Assembly (NCBI GenBank): GCA_019084025.1
Contig: JAHRBI010000007.1
Coordinates: 248,001 to 312,000, forward strand
From: Burkholderiaceae bacterium DAT-1
Lineage (GTDB): Bacteria; Pseudomonadota; Gammaproteobacteria; Burkholderiales; Chitinimonadaceae
Reading direction: 5' to 3'
DNA: 64,000 nt
The position numbers and the translations under genes are program-made. The notes beneath the pieces are model-generated. The model was not told the origin of the DNA, ran no database searches, and saw nothing but the letters and a program-made list of their open reading frames with translations. Shown one piece after another: positions 50,597-60,884 of the stretch. Position 1 is the first letter of the stretch. Each line of letters starts with the position of its first letter.

Positions 50597-50629
50597 AGTA
50601 AACCGAACCCGATCAATAAGCCGCACCTG

Positions 50630-50666
50630 ATCAAAACGGGCTCACGTAAGCGGAGCCCGTTTTGAT
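50630..50666. terminator. Bidirectional Rho-independent terminator
   Basis: ATCAAAACGGGCTC / GAGCCCGTTTTGAT with an 8-base loop; the A/T ends allow function for both the YehS-family gene (+) and the converging amidohydrolase gene (-). Confidence 0.88.
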
Positions 50667-50693
50667 TTAGTACACCTCGTTTAACATTAACGC

Positions 50694-53600
50694 TTAGTCA
50701 CCATGACCATGTCCATGCGCGGATGTCACAACAGGCATACTGGCGTTGCCATCTCCTTCAAAGAACAATGGTTGACGGTTACGTTTACGAGGCGCCACTT
50801 CATTCATGGTTGCGCTGTCGTATAGACGTCCATTTACCATCACCTGAGTGATGCGATCAGATTGTCGAATATCCTTCAGCACATCACCCTCAATCACCAC
50901 AAGATCAGCCAGCTTGCCCGCTTCTAGCGAACCAATGTCCTTTTCCATGCCCAGATAGTGCGCAGGATTGGCAGTGGCCGCCCGAATCGCCTCAAGCGAT
51001 GACATGCCACCCATGGCAAACATCCACATTTCCCAATGTGCGCCCAAGCCTTCACGCTGGCCATGTGCGCCAATATTGACCTTTACACCAGCGCGGCTGA
51101 GTTCGGTAGCCGTCTTGGCGACCCTCACTACATTAAAGTCTTCTTCCGGTGCTGTTTCGCGGCGAATGGAGCGAGGTTCCAGCACGCTGCGAGGAACATA
51201 CTTCGATAACAAGGGATGACGCCAGACATCTGTACGGGCATACCAGTAATGCTCGCCATCCAGTCCACCGTATGCCACGTTCAGCGTAGGGGTATAACCA
51301 ACCTGAGTGTGCGCCCAGAGTTGTTTAACGTCGTCATAAGCGCGCTCGACCGGTATGGCGTGTTCTACCCCGGTATGACCGTCTACCACCATGGTCATAT
51401 TGGTTTGAAACAGCGAACCACCCTCTGGCACCACCATCATGCCGGTTTTCTCTGCGGCGGCAAGCACCTGTTGACGCTGCTCGCGACGAGGCTGATTGTA
51501 GCTCTTTACGCTAATGGCACCCTCAGCCTTTTGCCGCTTAAGGTGCCCCTGCGCATCCTCTTCGCTGTTAATGGTGGCGGTGAAGGGCGCTTTTGCGCCG
51601 TACAGAATCGTGCCAGTGGAGAATATACGCGGCGCAACCACTTCACCTGCCCGTTGCATTTCTGCGTGGGTAAAAATCTCCGTGGTCTTATTGGATGGAT
51701 CATGCAGGGTGGTGATGCCAAATGCCAATGATGCAAAGTCTACCCAGCTTTGTTGGGGAATGATTTCATCTTCACCCATACCACCGTGCCAGTGTACATC
51801 GATCAATCCTGGAATAATGGTTTTTCCTGTCGCATCAATCACTTGAGCGTTTTTTGGTGCATCCACGGTGTCAGCGGCGCCAATTGCAGCGATGCGGTTT
51901 CCCTTGATCACAATGGTGCCATTTTCAATGACTTCATCGCCGCGCATGGTGACCAAACGCGCACCCTTGATGATGATCGTGCTATCAGGTTTGTCGGCCT
52001 GCTGCTTGAAGCCGATTCTAGTGCCATGTTCAGGGGGCTTGGGCAGCTCTTTGGGTGCACCTGCCACAAAGTCAAACGCCTGCTTCAGCTCAGTGGTGAA
52101 CAATTCATCGCCCAAGTTGTAGTACAGCTTCGTGCTATCTCCAGACCAATGCAGTGCGTGACCTGCGATTGCATCCAGCTGGCGAACCGGTAAGGCATCC
52201 ATCTTGCCGGAAATTTGTATCGGCTTATTGCTGGCAGGGAAGGGCGTGACATAGCTATGGAAGCGCTCGCCGAATGCTAGCCATTTCCCATCCGGGGAAA
52301 TGCTGAAATTGGATGCAAACTCGCCTTTCGCTACTTCCTGTTCACGATTGTGGTCGCTCAGATCAATGCGAACCAATTTGCTATAGAAATCAACTTCGCC
52401 CTCCTGACCGCCTCTAGTGACAAAAATCTCATGATTATTGAGGCCGAACTGAGGTGCCTCACCGTCCTTGGTAATCAGAACGGGTTCGGATTTGCCATCA
52501 GCCGAGACAGCGTATACACCGGTCTCCAGTCCATTCCAAGGTGAGGTCAGCTCTCCGCCGCGGGATTTGCTGTAGACCACCGTTTTCCCGTCGGGTGAGA
52601 AGCTGGGTTCAAGGTATTTACCTGGCTGCTTGGTCAGCACCGTTTCTTTGCCTGAATCCAGATTCAGCTTGACCACACGACCCTGCTCCTGGTCCTGCCA
52701 GGAGATAAACACAATGTCTTTGCCATCTCGGGAGAAAGCGGGGTAGTACTCAAAACGGTTGCTCGCTTTACTGATGCGAGTGGGTGTGCCATCCGGCAGA
52801 TTACGGATGTAAAGATGGCCGAGCGCAGAGTAGACAACGCGATTGCCCGCCGGTGAAACATTCACCCAGCGTAGCTGTTTGACATCGAACTGATCGGGTG
52901 CGACTTCCGTTTGGAAACGAACGGCTTTGCGTACCTCCCGGGTATCCTTCACATGAAACGCGATTTCTTTACCCGACTGCTTGAAAGGATCGACTCGCCA
53001 GAGCTTACCCTGCGCCCAAACCACAATTTCCTTGCTGTCTGGCAGCCATGTAAAGGCAGGATAAACGCCTTGTACAGACCACGCCTCCTGCATATCCCGC
53101 TCGAGATGTTCCCAGGCTGGAAATTCACGGCCGCTCTGCAAATCCTTAAGGAACAGCGTGCTCTGATTGCGTACGCGACGAACGAAGGCAAGAAACTTTC
53201 CATCGGGTGAGGGGGTTGGACGTACCGCTCCGCCCGGGCCACTTACAAATGATTCTGTTTCATTTGTCCTGGTATCCAGCCTGAAAATCTGGAAAATTTG
53301 TTTATTGCTGTCCTTGTTGTACTCGAAGGATTTGCCCCCTGTCGTATCGCGTGAAAAATATACATAGCGGCCGTCCGGGGAAAAGGCGGGCTCACCCAGA
53401 TCTTTTTGCCAGTTAGGCTTTTCATTGAGTTGCAGACCTTTGCCGCCACCCGTGTGATACAACCAGATTTCACCTGAGCCGAGCGAGCGGGAGCCGGTAA
53501 AATGCTTACGTGCGGCAATATACTGCCCGTTTGGATGCCAGACTGGATTGTTTAATAAACGGAAGTCTTCTTTGGTAATAGCATGGGTCGCACTACCATC

Positions 53601-53981
53601 CGCATTCATCACCCAGATGTTATCGCCGCCACCTTCGTCACTGACATAGGCAATTTGCTTGCCATCAGGTGAGAAGCGCGCCTGCATTTCCCAGGCAACA
53701 GAATGCGTAAGTGGCTTTGCCTCACCACCCGCTATCGGGAGGGTATATAAATCACCCAGTAAATCAAACACCAATGTTTTTCCGTCCGGACTCACATCCA
53801 CGCTCATCCACGTACCATTTTGCACGTCGATATTGACCGTGCTTGCCTCGCCCGGTGGCGCATTGACATTCCATTTCGGTGGCGAGTCTTGCTTGTCTTT
53901 GGGGGCTAGATCTGCACAATAAGCATTCGAACCAAGTGCTAGGGCAATCAATAGTGCCGAACTGCGCATGGGAAAGTGCAT
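50694..53981 (-). CDS. Exported TolB-like beta-propeller / amidohydrolase fusion
   Basis: A 1095-residue exported protein. ATG at 53981 has GAGGAC upstream and opens a signal peptide (RSSALLIALALGSNAYCA). Residues about 45-630 hold many TolB/DPP-like repeats with 'FSPDGKxxxY' (e.g. ARFSPDGKQIAYVSDEGG, AFSPDGRYVYFSRDT). The C-terminal part (about 670-1060) is an amidohydrolase with the metal motif DVHWHGGMG, KSYNQP with a possible bridging Lys, and GHTGVEHA; it ends in the metallo-dependent motif GSLEAGKLADLVVIEGD. The last residues are His-rich (HGHGHGD). The combination occurs in exported peptidase-like amidohydrolases; the substrate is unknown, cyclic or modified peptides being possible. 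Confidence 0.85.
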   Translation of the reverse strand: MHFPMRSSALLIALALGSNAYCADLAPKDKQDSPPKWNVNAPPGEASTVNIDVQNGTWMSVDVSPDGKTLVFDLLGDLYTLPIAGGEAKPLTHSVAWEMQARFSPDGKQIAYVSDEGGGDNIWVMNADGSATHAITKEDFRLLNNPVWHPNGQYIAARKHFTGSRSLGSGEIWLYHTGGGKGLQLNEKPNWQKDLGEPAFSPDGRYVYFSRDTTGGKSFEYNKDSNKQIFQIFRLDTRTNETESFVSGPGGAVRPTPSPDGKFLAFVRRVRNQSTLFLKDLQSGREFPAWEHLERDMQEAWSVQGVYPAFTWLPDSKEIVVWAQGKLWRVDPFKQSGKEIAFHVKDTREVRKAVRFQTEVAPDQFDVKQLRWVNVSPAGNRVVYSALGHLYIRNLPDGTPTRISKASNRFEYYPAFSRDGKDIVFISWQDQEQGRVVKLNLDSGKETVLTKQPGKYLEPSFSPDGKTVVYSKSRGGELTSPWNGLETGVYAVSADGKSEPVLITKDGEAPQFGLNNHEIFVTRGGQEGEVDFYSKLVRIDLSDHNREQEVAKGEFASNFSISPDGKWLAFGERFHSYVTPFPASNKPIQISGKMDALPVRQLDAIAGHALHWSGDSTKLYYNLGDELFTTELKQAFDFVAGAPKELPKPPEHGTRIGFKQQADKPDSTIIIKGARLVTMRGDEVIENGTIVIKGNRIAAIGAADTVDAPKNAQVIDATGKTIIPGLIDVHWHGGMGEDEIIPQQSWVDFASLAFGITTLHDPSNKTTEIFTHAEMQRAGEVVAPRIFSTGTILYGAKAPFTATINSEEDAQGHLKRQKAEGAISVKSYNQPRREQRQQVLAAAEKTGMMVVPEGGSLFQTNMTMVVDGHTGVEHAIPVERAYDDVKQLWAHTQVGYTPTLNVAYGGLDGEHYWYARTDVWRHPLLSKYVPRSVLEPRSIRRETAPEEDFNVVRVAKTATELSRAGVKVNIGAHGQREGLGAHWEMWMFAMGGMSSLEAIRAATANPAHYLGMEKDIGSLEAGKLADLVVIEGDVLKDIRQSDRITQVMVNGRLYDSATMNEVAPRKRNRQPLFFEGDGNASMPVVTSAHGHGHGD

Positions 53982-54109
53982 GAAGTGTGTCCTCACGATT
54001 TTGTTTTTGCATGGCGGATAGAATACAAACCAATATATTGGCCGCCGATCGCAATTAACAGCCACAGTTATCGCGGCAGATTCAAACTGTATCTGCCTGA
54101 GCTCGTTCG

Positions 54110-57100
54110 CTATTCCGGGAGTCGCTGTCTGAGCTCTTCGATAACAGGTTGAAGCTTGATGTCGAGGTCGGCAATCAGTGCTTCAATATCTCCATGCTCC
54201 ACTCCCTGAATCGCCAGCCCAAGGGTATGCTCGAGTTGTTCTGCAGATGGCTGAATATGCAGAACACCCATGCTTGCCGCCAGACCCTTGACGGTATGAA
54301 TCCGTCGCTGAGCATCTTCAAATGAGCCCAGAGAAACAAATGCGCGCAATTCCTCGCATAGATTGGCTTCTCCATTCAGGAAGCGCTTTAACAGGCGGAT
54401 ATACAGTGTCCGTTTTCCACCCATATAGCGCATGCCAACCGAGGTATCGATATGGGTAAAGTGATCAAGCACCACATCTTCAGAGATGGTTTGTTGGGGT
54501 TGCACAGTTGAAGGTGCGGTAATCATCTTATTTGGCTTTTCCTGCTCAATCCAGCGATCCAGCAGAACAAATAACTCATCCGGCTGAATAGGTTTTGTCA
54601 AATAGTCCTGCATACCACCGGCTAGACAGCGATCGCGTACCTCGCCAATTGCATGTGCAGTTAATGCAACAATCGGGACATGAGCAAGCGAAGCAAGTTT
54701 CCGGATTTCGACAGTAGCGCCATATCCATCCAGATTCGGCATCTGCAGATCCATTAAAATGAGCGCATACCGGTCTGCAGGCTGTTGACTTGCCATTCGC
54801 ACCGCTTCCAATCCATCCTGCGCAACGTCAACAGCGATCCCTCTTGAAGCCAGCAATTCGCAAGCAATTTGCTGATTGATTTCATTATCTTCTGCAAGCA
54901 GAACGCGTGCATTTGCGAATTTCCGGGCAGGCGGGCGTATTGAAGCCACCTGCGCAGCGTGCGTTTGCGTATCCGTATGCTGCCCAAGCAACGCCTGGAA
55001 TAGGGCATGTTCGCTGACCGGCTTGTACAGAATGGCATCAACTTCCTGATGTCGAGCCTGTTCCGCGATTTCCTCGCGACCGTAAGCTGTCACCAGAATA
55101 AAGGTATGCTTACGGCCATCCGTTTGAATCTCGCGAATTTTTCGCTCAACTTCGAATCCATCCATTTCCGGCATTTGCCAATCGCACAAGACGGCATCGA
55201 ATGGCTGGGTGCTGTGAATGACAGCCTGAATTGCCTCTGGTCCGGATGAAACCGATGTGACAGAAGCCCCGCTTGCCTTCAGCATGCTTTCCAGTACGAA
55301 TCGGGCGCTGGGATTGTCATCCACGACAAGTACCCGCTTGTTGCGCATCTGTCCGGATGTTTGCCAGTCCGGAGGCGTAGCAGGCATCAGATCAAATGGC
55401 AGACTCAGCACAAAATCAGAGCCCTTGCCCGCCTCACTGGTCACGCTAATCGCGCCACCCATTAGGTCTGCGAGCTTACGGCAGATGGATAGTCCAAGCC
55501 CGGTTCCGCCATATTTCCGGGTGGTTGAGCCATCTGCCTGCGTAAATGGCTGAAAGAGCTGAGCCTGCTGAGCCGGCGTCATACCAATGCCGTTATCCCG
55601 TACTTCAAACGCTAGCGTGACACGCTGGCTATCAAGCTGCGTCTGACGAATGCGCAAGGCAATCTCGCCACCCTTATGGGTAAACTTGACCGCATTATTA
55701 ATCAGATTGATCAGAATTTGGCTGAGCCGCAGCGGATCTCCCCTAAGCTGGCGAGGGGTGTCACTAGGCAGATCAATCAAAAATTCGATTTCTTTCTCGA
55801 ACGCTTTCTGGCCGGTAATCGTTGAGACATTGGAAAGCACTTCGTCGAGCGAGAAACTGGTGGTTTCGATGTCGAGTTTGCCTGCTTCAATCTTTGAAAA
55901 ATCGAGAATGTCATTGATCAGGGCGAGGAGTGACTGACCGGCCTGATGAATTTTGCTCACATAATCATGCTGCTTGAGATTCAATCGGGTTTGCAGGGCA
56001 AGATGTGCAAGCCCGATGACTGCATTCATGGGTGTTCGAATTTCGTGGCTCATATTGGCCAGGAAATAGGATTTGGCGCGGGTCGCCTCTTCGGCACGAT
56101 CACGGGCAATCATCAGCTTGATTTCATTCTCGCGCCGCTCGGTGACATCCTGAATTACCCATACCTGTCCAGCTTCCGGATGCTCTGGATGAATATCACG
56201 TGCCTGCACAAAGCACCAGAATTCGCTCCCGTCGGCTTTTTTGCACGGCACATCTTCCGTCAGCAGTCCTTCAGCGCTGGCTTTTGCGCCTTGAGCGATG
56301 GTCTGTGCGCGTTCATAAGTTGCCTCATCAGGGAACAATACCTTGGGCAATTGCCCGACAATGGCATCAAATGGATAACCAAACATGCGCACCAGACTGT
56401 GGTTGCATCGCATGATCCGGCCGCCATAGATGAAAGCCACACCGACACTGACGTTATCAAGGATGGCGCGTTGTTCGTCGTTGGCAATACGGAGTTCGGC
56501 GGTTCGTTCCAGTACGCGATTTTCGAGTTCAGCATTTCTGCGTTTGAGCGCATTGACCCGGGCAAGGTAGGCGAGCAGGGCGGATGACAGCAATGTCAGT
56601 GTGACAAGCGTGCGGAACCACCAGGTTTGCCAGTAAGGCGGGGTGACGATAATGTCGAGCGACACACCGGTCTCGTTCCAGATGCCGTCAATATTTGCCG
56701 CCTTGACTCTGAAAGTATAGGTGCCTGGATCGACATGTGAATAGTTGGCAACACGTTCACCCGCTGGCACCTCGATCCAGTTATGATCCAGCCCCTCAAG
56801 TTTATACAGCACCTTGTTGTGAAGGGAGTCAGAAAACTGCATCGCAGCAAACTCTATGCTGAATGCTGAATCGGTATGGTTTAAAGTAACTTTAGGTGCA
56901 AACTCGATAGACGAACTTAAGCCAATCCGCTTCGCGATATCAGCTTGTCTGACAGACTGATTGAAAATCTTGAAATCAATAATGGCAACGGCAGGCGCAA
57001 CCGGATCATCGAGAATCTTGTCTGGGTTGAAGTAGGTCAGCCCACCGTTATCCGCAAATGTGATGGTACCGTCCGGCATACGGATTGCGTTGCCCCACGC

Positions 57101-59038
57101 ATAGCCATTTGCTAGCAGACCATCGGCCTCACCATACAGCCGCCATTTGCCGCTTTCGGGTTCCAGACGTATGAGTCCAAGGCCGTTTCCTGTCCAGATA
57201 TTGCCCGCGTTATCCTCAATCAGGGCGTTGATATTTGAACCGGGCATGTCTAGATCGGATAAGTAAACTCGAGATTCAAATACCTCGGGAGATCGCTCTG
57301 ATATTCTGACCAGTCCATTGGTTGTGCTGATCCAGATAGCACCATCCCGTGTGCGGGAAATCCGGTTAATCTGCTGACTGGGCAGCTTGATCTGAGCAAA
57401 AGGGTCGGACCCATCTTGCCCCGCTCGGTAGAATACCTGCTTGTTGCGATCAAAAATATTCAGGCCATCCCAAGTTCCCACCCACACCCGTCCCGCATTA
57501 TCAAACTGGACGCTATTGCTTAAATTATTGGAGAGGCTAGCGACATTTTGTGGGTCGTGCGTGTAAAGCTTGTTCTTGCCAGTTTGCGGGTCGAATACAT
57601 TCAGGCCAAAGTTGCTCGGCGCCCACAGTTTCCCCTGAGGATCAATCTGTAAAGATTGAAGCTCGTTCGATTTCGGCATCCGCTCGCTGAGTGGCACTGC
57701 AGTTGCAGTTCCATTTGTTGCATCAAATTTCGCAAGCCCGTTAAGGCCGGTAATCCACATTTGATTTGAACGATCGAATGCCAGTCCAAGCAGTCGCGTT
57801 GAGGATTGATTCGCAACTTGCTTGTCAGCATGCTGGTAGGACACAAGCTTTCCGGACGACCAATCCAATTTGACCAGACCAAGTTGACTGGTCAGCCAGA
57901 CAGCCTTGTTATCCGGTGTAGCTCCGATGTTATAAAACATCCGGGATAACAATTTGCTTTGCGACGATACACCTGTAAATCGATGAAAGTGCTCCCAGCG
58001 TGGAGGCAGGTAATGTAATCCACCTGGTTCTGTTGAAATCCAGATTACGCCAGACGCATCTTGAAATAACGCACTGACCTTTCCTTCGCTGATACTGTCA
58101 AATTGAACGTCGGAATGGACGATTTGCTGATTGGCGGCGCTGCCTGCCAAATCTTTAACGATCACACCCTGTGTCGCGGTACCGATCCACAGCCGATTAT
58201 CTCGGTCAACCATCAGCGGGGAAATGGTTTCTAGCGGAATGCCTTCGGACGTACCATGGTGCGCCCACACCTGTTGAGGCGAGTGAAGTGACAAGGAATA
58301 CAGCCCCGCATCCGTGCCCGCCCACAGCTTGCCTTCCTGATCAATGACCAGGCTGCGAATATTGTTTTCAGTAATGGCCTTCGGATTGTTCCCCTGTTTA
58401 AGGTGAACAATCTTCCCGTCCACCTTGATCAGGTCGACCCCCCTAGTCGTTGCAACAACAGCACCGCCATCCTTGAGGGGCGCGACCACGGATACGAAGT
58501 CAGACAGCAGTGAGCTTGGATCACTCGCACGATGCTGCCAGCGGATAACGCGCTTGCTTCGCGGGTCAATCTTGGCCAGTCCGGATGATGAGGCAATCCA
58601 GAGCGCGTTATCACTCGAAACCCTAATTTGCGTAACGGTAAATTGATTTTTATCGAGCTCGAATCTGGTAGATTGACGTGTCTGGGGATGGTAGGTGAAC
58701 AATCCATTGTTAGTACCAATCCACAGCAAGCCATCGCGATCCTGTGCGACAGAGTTAACCCATAAAGGCTCACTTTTTTGCCCGATTGGGATACTTAAAA
58801 ACTGCTTCCCATCAAATCTGGACAGGCCTTTATCACCGCATAGATAAATGAAGTGCCGATTGTCCTGAAAAATACAGGACAAGATATCACTCTGAAAGCC
58901 GTTGGCTTTGCTGACCTTTGCGAAATGCCACTCTGTAGGAGGGCTGGCCCAGAGTGAAACTGCCAGCATCAACGTTGCAGTCGCGCGCATCACGAGGGAC
59001 ATCAAACGTCCGGAAAAGGCTGTCAAGATTACGCCCAT
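54110..59038 (-). CDS. Giant hybrid histidine kinase with Y_Y_Y propeller sensor, two receivers and HPt
   Basis: A 1642-residue inner-membrane sensor. Exported N-terminus (signal [21 protein letters not shown]), then about 14 reg_prop beta-propeller repeats (e.g. [34 protein letters not shown]) and the Y_Y_Y domain ([23 protein letters not shown]), a transmembrane helix ([19 protein letters not shown]), coiled coil, PAS, HisKA ([20 protein letters not shown]), HATPase, two receivers (VVDDNPSAR and [10 protein letters not shown]) and HPt ([12 protein letters not shown]). In Bacteroidetes such sensors detect glycans. I chose ATG at 59038; 59002 is also possible. It is divergent from the peptide-modification operon at 59329 and could regulate it, though no DNA-binding output domain is present. 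Confidence 0.9.
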   Translation of the reverse strand: MGVILTAFSGRLMSLVMRATATLMLAVSLWASPPTEWHFAKVSKANGFQSDILSCIFQDNRHFIYLCGDKGLSRFDGKQFLSIPIGQKSEPLWVNSVAQDRDGLLWIGTNNGLFTYHPQTRQSTRFELDKNQFTVTQIRVSSDNALWIASSSGLAKIDPRSKRVIRWQHRASDPSSLLSDFVSVVAPLKDGGAVVATTRGVDLIKVDGKIVHLKQGNNPKAITENNIRSLVIDQEGKLWAGTDAGLYSLSLHSPQQVWAHHGTSEGIPLETISPLMVDRDNRLWIGTATQGVIVKDLAGSAANQQIVHSDVQFDSISEGKVSALFQDASGVIWISTEPGGLHYLPPRWEHFHRFTGVSSQSKLLSRMFYNIGATPDNKAVWLTSQLGLVKLDWSSGKLVSYQHADKQVANQSSTRLLGLAFDRSNQMWITGLNGLAKFDATNGTATAVPLSERMPKSNELQSLQIDPQGKLWAPSNFGLNVFDPQTGKNKLYTHDPQNVASLSNNLSNSVQFDNAGRVWVGTWDGLNIFDRNKQVFYRAGQDGSDPFAQIKLPSQQINRISRTRDGAIWISTTNGLVRISERSPEVFESRVYLSDLDMPGSNINALIEDNAGNIWTGNGLGLIRLEPESGKWRLYGEADGLLANGYAWGNAIRMPDGTITFADNGGLTYFNPDKILDDPVAPAVAIIDFKIFNQSVRQADIAKRIGLSSSIEFAPKVTLNHTDSAFSIEFAAMQFSDSLHNKVLYKLEGLDHNWIEVPAGERVANYSHVDPGTYTFRVKAANIDGIWNETGVSLDIIVTPPYWQTWWFRTLVTLTLLSSALLAYLARVNALKRRNAELENRVLERTAELRIANDEQRAILDNVSVGVAFIYGGRIMRCNHSLVRMFGYPFDAIVGQLPKVLFPDEATYERAQTIAQGAKASAEGLLTEDVPCKKADGSEFWCFVQARDIHPEHPEAGQVWVIQDVTERRENEIKLMIARDRAEEATRAKSYFLANMSHEIRTPMNAVIGLAHLALQTRLNLKQHDYVSKIHQAGQSLLALINDILDFSKIEAGKLDIETTSFSLDEVLSNVSTITGQKAFEKEIEFLIDLPSDTPRQLRGDPLRLSQILINLINNAVKFTHKGGEIALRIRQTQLDSQRVTLAFEVRDNGIGMTPAQQAQLFQPFTQADGSTTRKYGGTGLGLSICRKLADLMGGAISVTSEAGKGSDFVLSLPFDLMPATPPDWQTSGQMRNKRVLVVDDNPSARFVLESMLKASGASVTSVSSGPEAIQAVIHSTQPFDAVLCDWQMPEMDGFEVERKIREIQTDGRKHTFILVTAYGREEIAEQARHQEVDAILYKPVSEHALFQALLGQHTDTQTHAAQVASIRPPARKFANARVLLAEDNEINQQIACELLASRGIAVDVAQDGLEAVRMASQQPADRYALILMDLQMPNLDGYGATVEIRKLASLAHVPIVALTAHAIGEVRDRCLAGGMQDYLTKPIQPDELFVLLDRWIEQEKPNKMITAPSTVQPQQTISEDVVLDHFTHIDTSVGMRYMGGKRTLYIRLLKRFLNGEANLCEELRAFVSLGSFEDAQRRIHTVKGLAASMGVLHIQPSAEQLEHTLGLAIQGVEHGDIEALIADLDIKLQPVIEELRQRLPE

Positions 59039-59328
59039 TGGGAAAGTAAAGATGGAGTACGTGTTTGAGTCCGCATGAAGAATAGCGATCAAGCCGAGTA
59101 GTGGTGTGAATGAACTGGGTCAGCATCGTGTGCAATCACGCCTTGGCGTGCTGAGCCTACGCGAGTCGGCAAACGAGTGCTAGGAACCAGTGTGTGTAAC
59201 ACTATAACATGCCGCTTGCATGGGAAACCTGTATCGAATTCGCTACTTTGGTAGACTGTGTACATGAGTCCTGATAGCGTTCGCTTCTCGGTTTATCTAC
59301 GTATTCAATCACAAGACGGTATGACATT
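59039..59328. promoter_or_regulatory. Divergent control region of the giant kinase and the peptide operon
   Basis: A stretch of 290 bases without a gene. It contains an inverted repeat AGTGT/ACACT (59189-59193 and 59199-59203), possibly a regulator site. A weak ribosome-binding site (AAGACGG) lies 9 bases before the ATG at 59329. No clear -35/-10 pair was identified. Confidence 0.35.
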
Positions 59329-59853
59329 ATGGCCAAAAAAACATTGCAACAAGAAATTACAGCGCTGCGTGCGCAGTTTGAAAACAACAGTCGCCTTCGA
59401 CTCGAATTTCTCGGGCAGCTGTCGAGCTTGCTGAGAACCCATCAAATTGATATTTCCAATGAACTGTTGCGTAGTCTCGTGCTGGCCATTGGGGACGAAA
59501 AGGGAAGCATTTCCGGCTCGCCAACGCCGACACCCACGCCTGTGAATGTGCCGCCCATCGCAGCAAAAAGCACCAGCCGCAAGTCTCCGACACCCACCCC
59601 AACTCCGGTAAATGTACCACCGGTAATGGCACGTGCTGCATTTGGTGGCCCAACCCCCACGCCGACGCCTGTGAATGTACCACCTGTTATGTTGAAGGCT
59701 GGCGGACCAACACCGACTCCCACACCGACGCCGGTGAATGTGCCGCCCGTTGCACTGAAGGCCAAGGCAAAATCCAAGGCTGCCAAGGAAGATGATGGCG
59801 AAAAGGCGAAGAGTAAGAAGCCTGCAGCCAAGCCAAGCACAAAGAAGAAATAA
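59329..59853 (+). CDS. Proline/threonine-repeat protein, putative RiPP-like precursor
   Basis: A 174-residue, cysteine-free protein of unknown family. Three parts: residues 1-60 are predicted amphipathic helices (LQQEITALRAQFENNSRLRL, then FLGQLSSLLRTHQIDISNELL), like a leader peptide; residues 65-140 hold four copies of PTPTPTPVNVPP (the last one has an extra TP), spaced 21-22 residues apart; residues 142-174 are a Lys/Ala-rich tail (KAKAKSKAAKEDDGEKAKSK). No signal peptide or membrane segment. It is first in an operon with a radical SAM enzyme 11 bases downstream and a prolyl-hydroxylase-like oxygenase. I infer a substrate that is modified on its repeats. Alternatively it is a structural or nucleic-acid-binding protein whose basic tail binds DNA or RNA. 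Confidence 0.8.
   Translation: MAKKTLQQEITALRAQFENNSRLRLEFLGQLSSLLRTHQIDISNELLRSLVLAIGDEKGSISGSPTPTPTPVNVPPIAAKSTSRKSPTPTPTPVNVPPVMARAAFGGPTPTPTPVNVPPVMLKAGGPTPTPTPTPVNVPPVALKAKAKSKAAKEDDGEKAKSKKPAAKPSTKKK
59521..59748 (+). repeat. Four tandem PTPTPTPVNVPP-encoding repeats
   Basis: Repeats at 59521-59556, 59587-59622, 59650-59685 and 59707-59748; spacers are 10, 9 and 7 residues. Copies 1 and 2 differ at 11 of 12 codons, all silent; copies 2 and 3 at 8 of 12, also silent. The amino-acid pattern is therefore maintained while DNA has diverged. Confidence 0.95.
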
Positions 59854-59864
59854 ACGGATCAGGT

Positions 59865-60884
59865 ATGCAACTGTCGCTCATGTTGACGTGGGCCTGCGAC
59901 ATTCGTTGTGCCCATTGCAGCCAGGCGCATCTGAAAACACATCTTGATCTTGAGCTTTCTACCCGGTTGATTCGGGATATGGTAGAGCAGGGTGTCGTTG
60001 ACAGGATAGGGTTCACCGGGGGTGAACCCTTTTTGCGCTATAGGCAAATGCTTTCGCTCGCAGAGGTATGTGCCGAATTGGATATGCCGTTTGGCGTGGT
60101 CACAAATGCCCGCTGGGCGCTCAAACGCGAACAGGCGGTTTCGCGTATCGAGACGCTTGCACGGCTGGGACTCACAACCGTGGTTATTAGTTACGACCCA
60201 TATCACGCCGAACATGTACCGGATCAAGCCATTCAGAATTTGGTAGATGTCGCGCAGTCAAATGGCTTGGTACTCACCTTCTTTTATTCACGGGGAGATA
60301 ACAAGCCTGTCCCGGAGCTGCAAGCTGAAGTGGCCTCGCGATTCGGCATTTTACCGGAGCAGGTCATCTATCGTGATGTTGTACCCGTTGGATTTGGTAG
60401 CCAGATTAGTCGTTCCCCTATGGCGCAATCATATTGGGAGATCGACAAAGCGTGTCCGGTACTGGATGAATATGTGGTCTGGCCGGATGGCAAAGTCGTG
60501 CCTTGCTGTACATCCGGTACGCATGAGCATTTGGAAATTGCCAATATCCATGAGCATACCGCCATGGAAATCATCGCACTCCGCCGCAAACACGGCGTGA
60601 TGCGCCGACTCGCCACTCAAGGCCTGGACGACATTGTGGCGCACTTACCGGAAGCGCATCAGCAACGTATTGCCTCGCAAACCTATGTTTCCACTTGCCA
60701 TCTGTGCCATGAAATCATGGGCAATGACGAGGCATTCAGGGTGATTTCCGAGCTGCCATACGTGCGCATGGACTTGGTAGACCAGTTATTGCTAACGGAT
60801 TCAGTTTCCGGGCAATTAAAACAAACCCAGCAGCCAGCCAGATCCTGGAAGGGACCACCACTTATATTGGTGAGTGAAATATGA
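59865..60884 (+). CDS. Radical SAM protein with SPASM-like C-terminus
   Basis: A 339-residue cytosolic radical SAM enzyme. The [4Fe-4S] motif CxxxCxxC is C11-DIR-C15-AH-C18, GGEP is at 52-55, and a C-terminal cysteine set (Cys197, Cys214-Cys215 in DGKVVPCC, Cys278 and Cys281 in TCHLCHEI) fits a SPASM/twitch-like auxiliary cluster, as in peptide-modifying maturases. It lies 11 bases after the repeat-protein gene and its TGA overlaps the next ATG by 4 bases. Role inferred: radical modification (for instance epimerisation or a new C-C/C-X bond) of the repeat protein. Related to the family of peptide maturases but I cannot assign a subfamily. Confidence 0.85.
   Translation: MQLSLMLTWACDIRCAHCSQAHLKTHLDLELSTRLIRDMVEQGVVDRIGFTGGEPFLRYRQMLSLAEVCAELDMPFGVVTNARWALKREQAVSRIETLARLGLTTVVISYDPYHAEHVPDQAIQNLVDVAQSNGLVLTFFYSRGDNKPVPELQAEVASRFGILPEQVIYRDVVPVGFGSQISRSPMAQSYWEIDKACPVLDEYVVWPDGKVVPCCTSGTHEHLEIANIHEHTAMEIIALRRKHGVMRRLATQGLDDIVAHLPEAHQQRIASQTYVSTCHLCHEIMGNDEAFRVISELPYVRMDLVDQLLLTDSVSGQLKQTQQPARSWKGPPLILVSEI

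Noticed and set aside
59521-59748. CRISPR-like array because of regularly spaced repeats
   Set aside because: Repeats are in frame, diverged at silent sites, 36-42 bases with 21-30 base coding spacers, and no cas genes are present.
59442-59840. Minus-strand frame with GVGVGVG repeats opposite the Pro-Thr repeat protein
   Set aside because: Gly-Val repeats are the direct complement of Pro/Thr codons; the plus frame has the operon context and coding bias.
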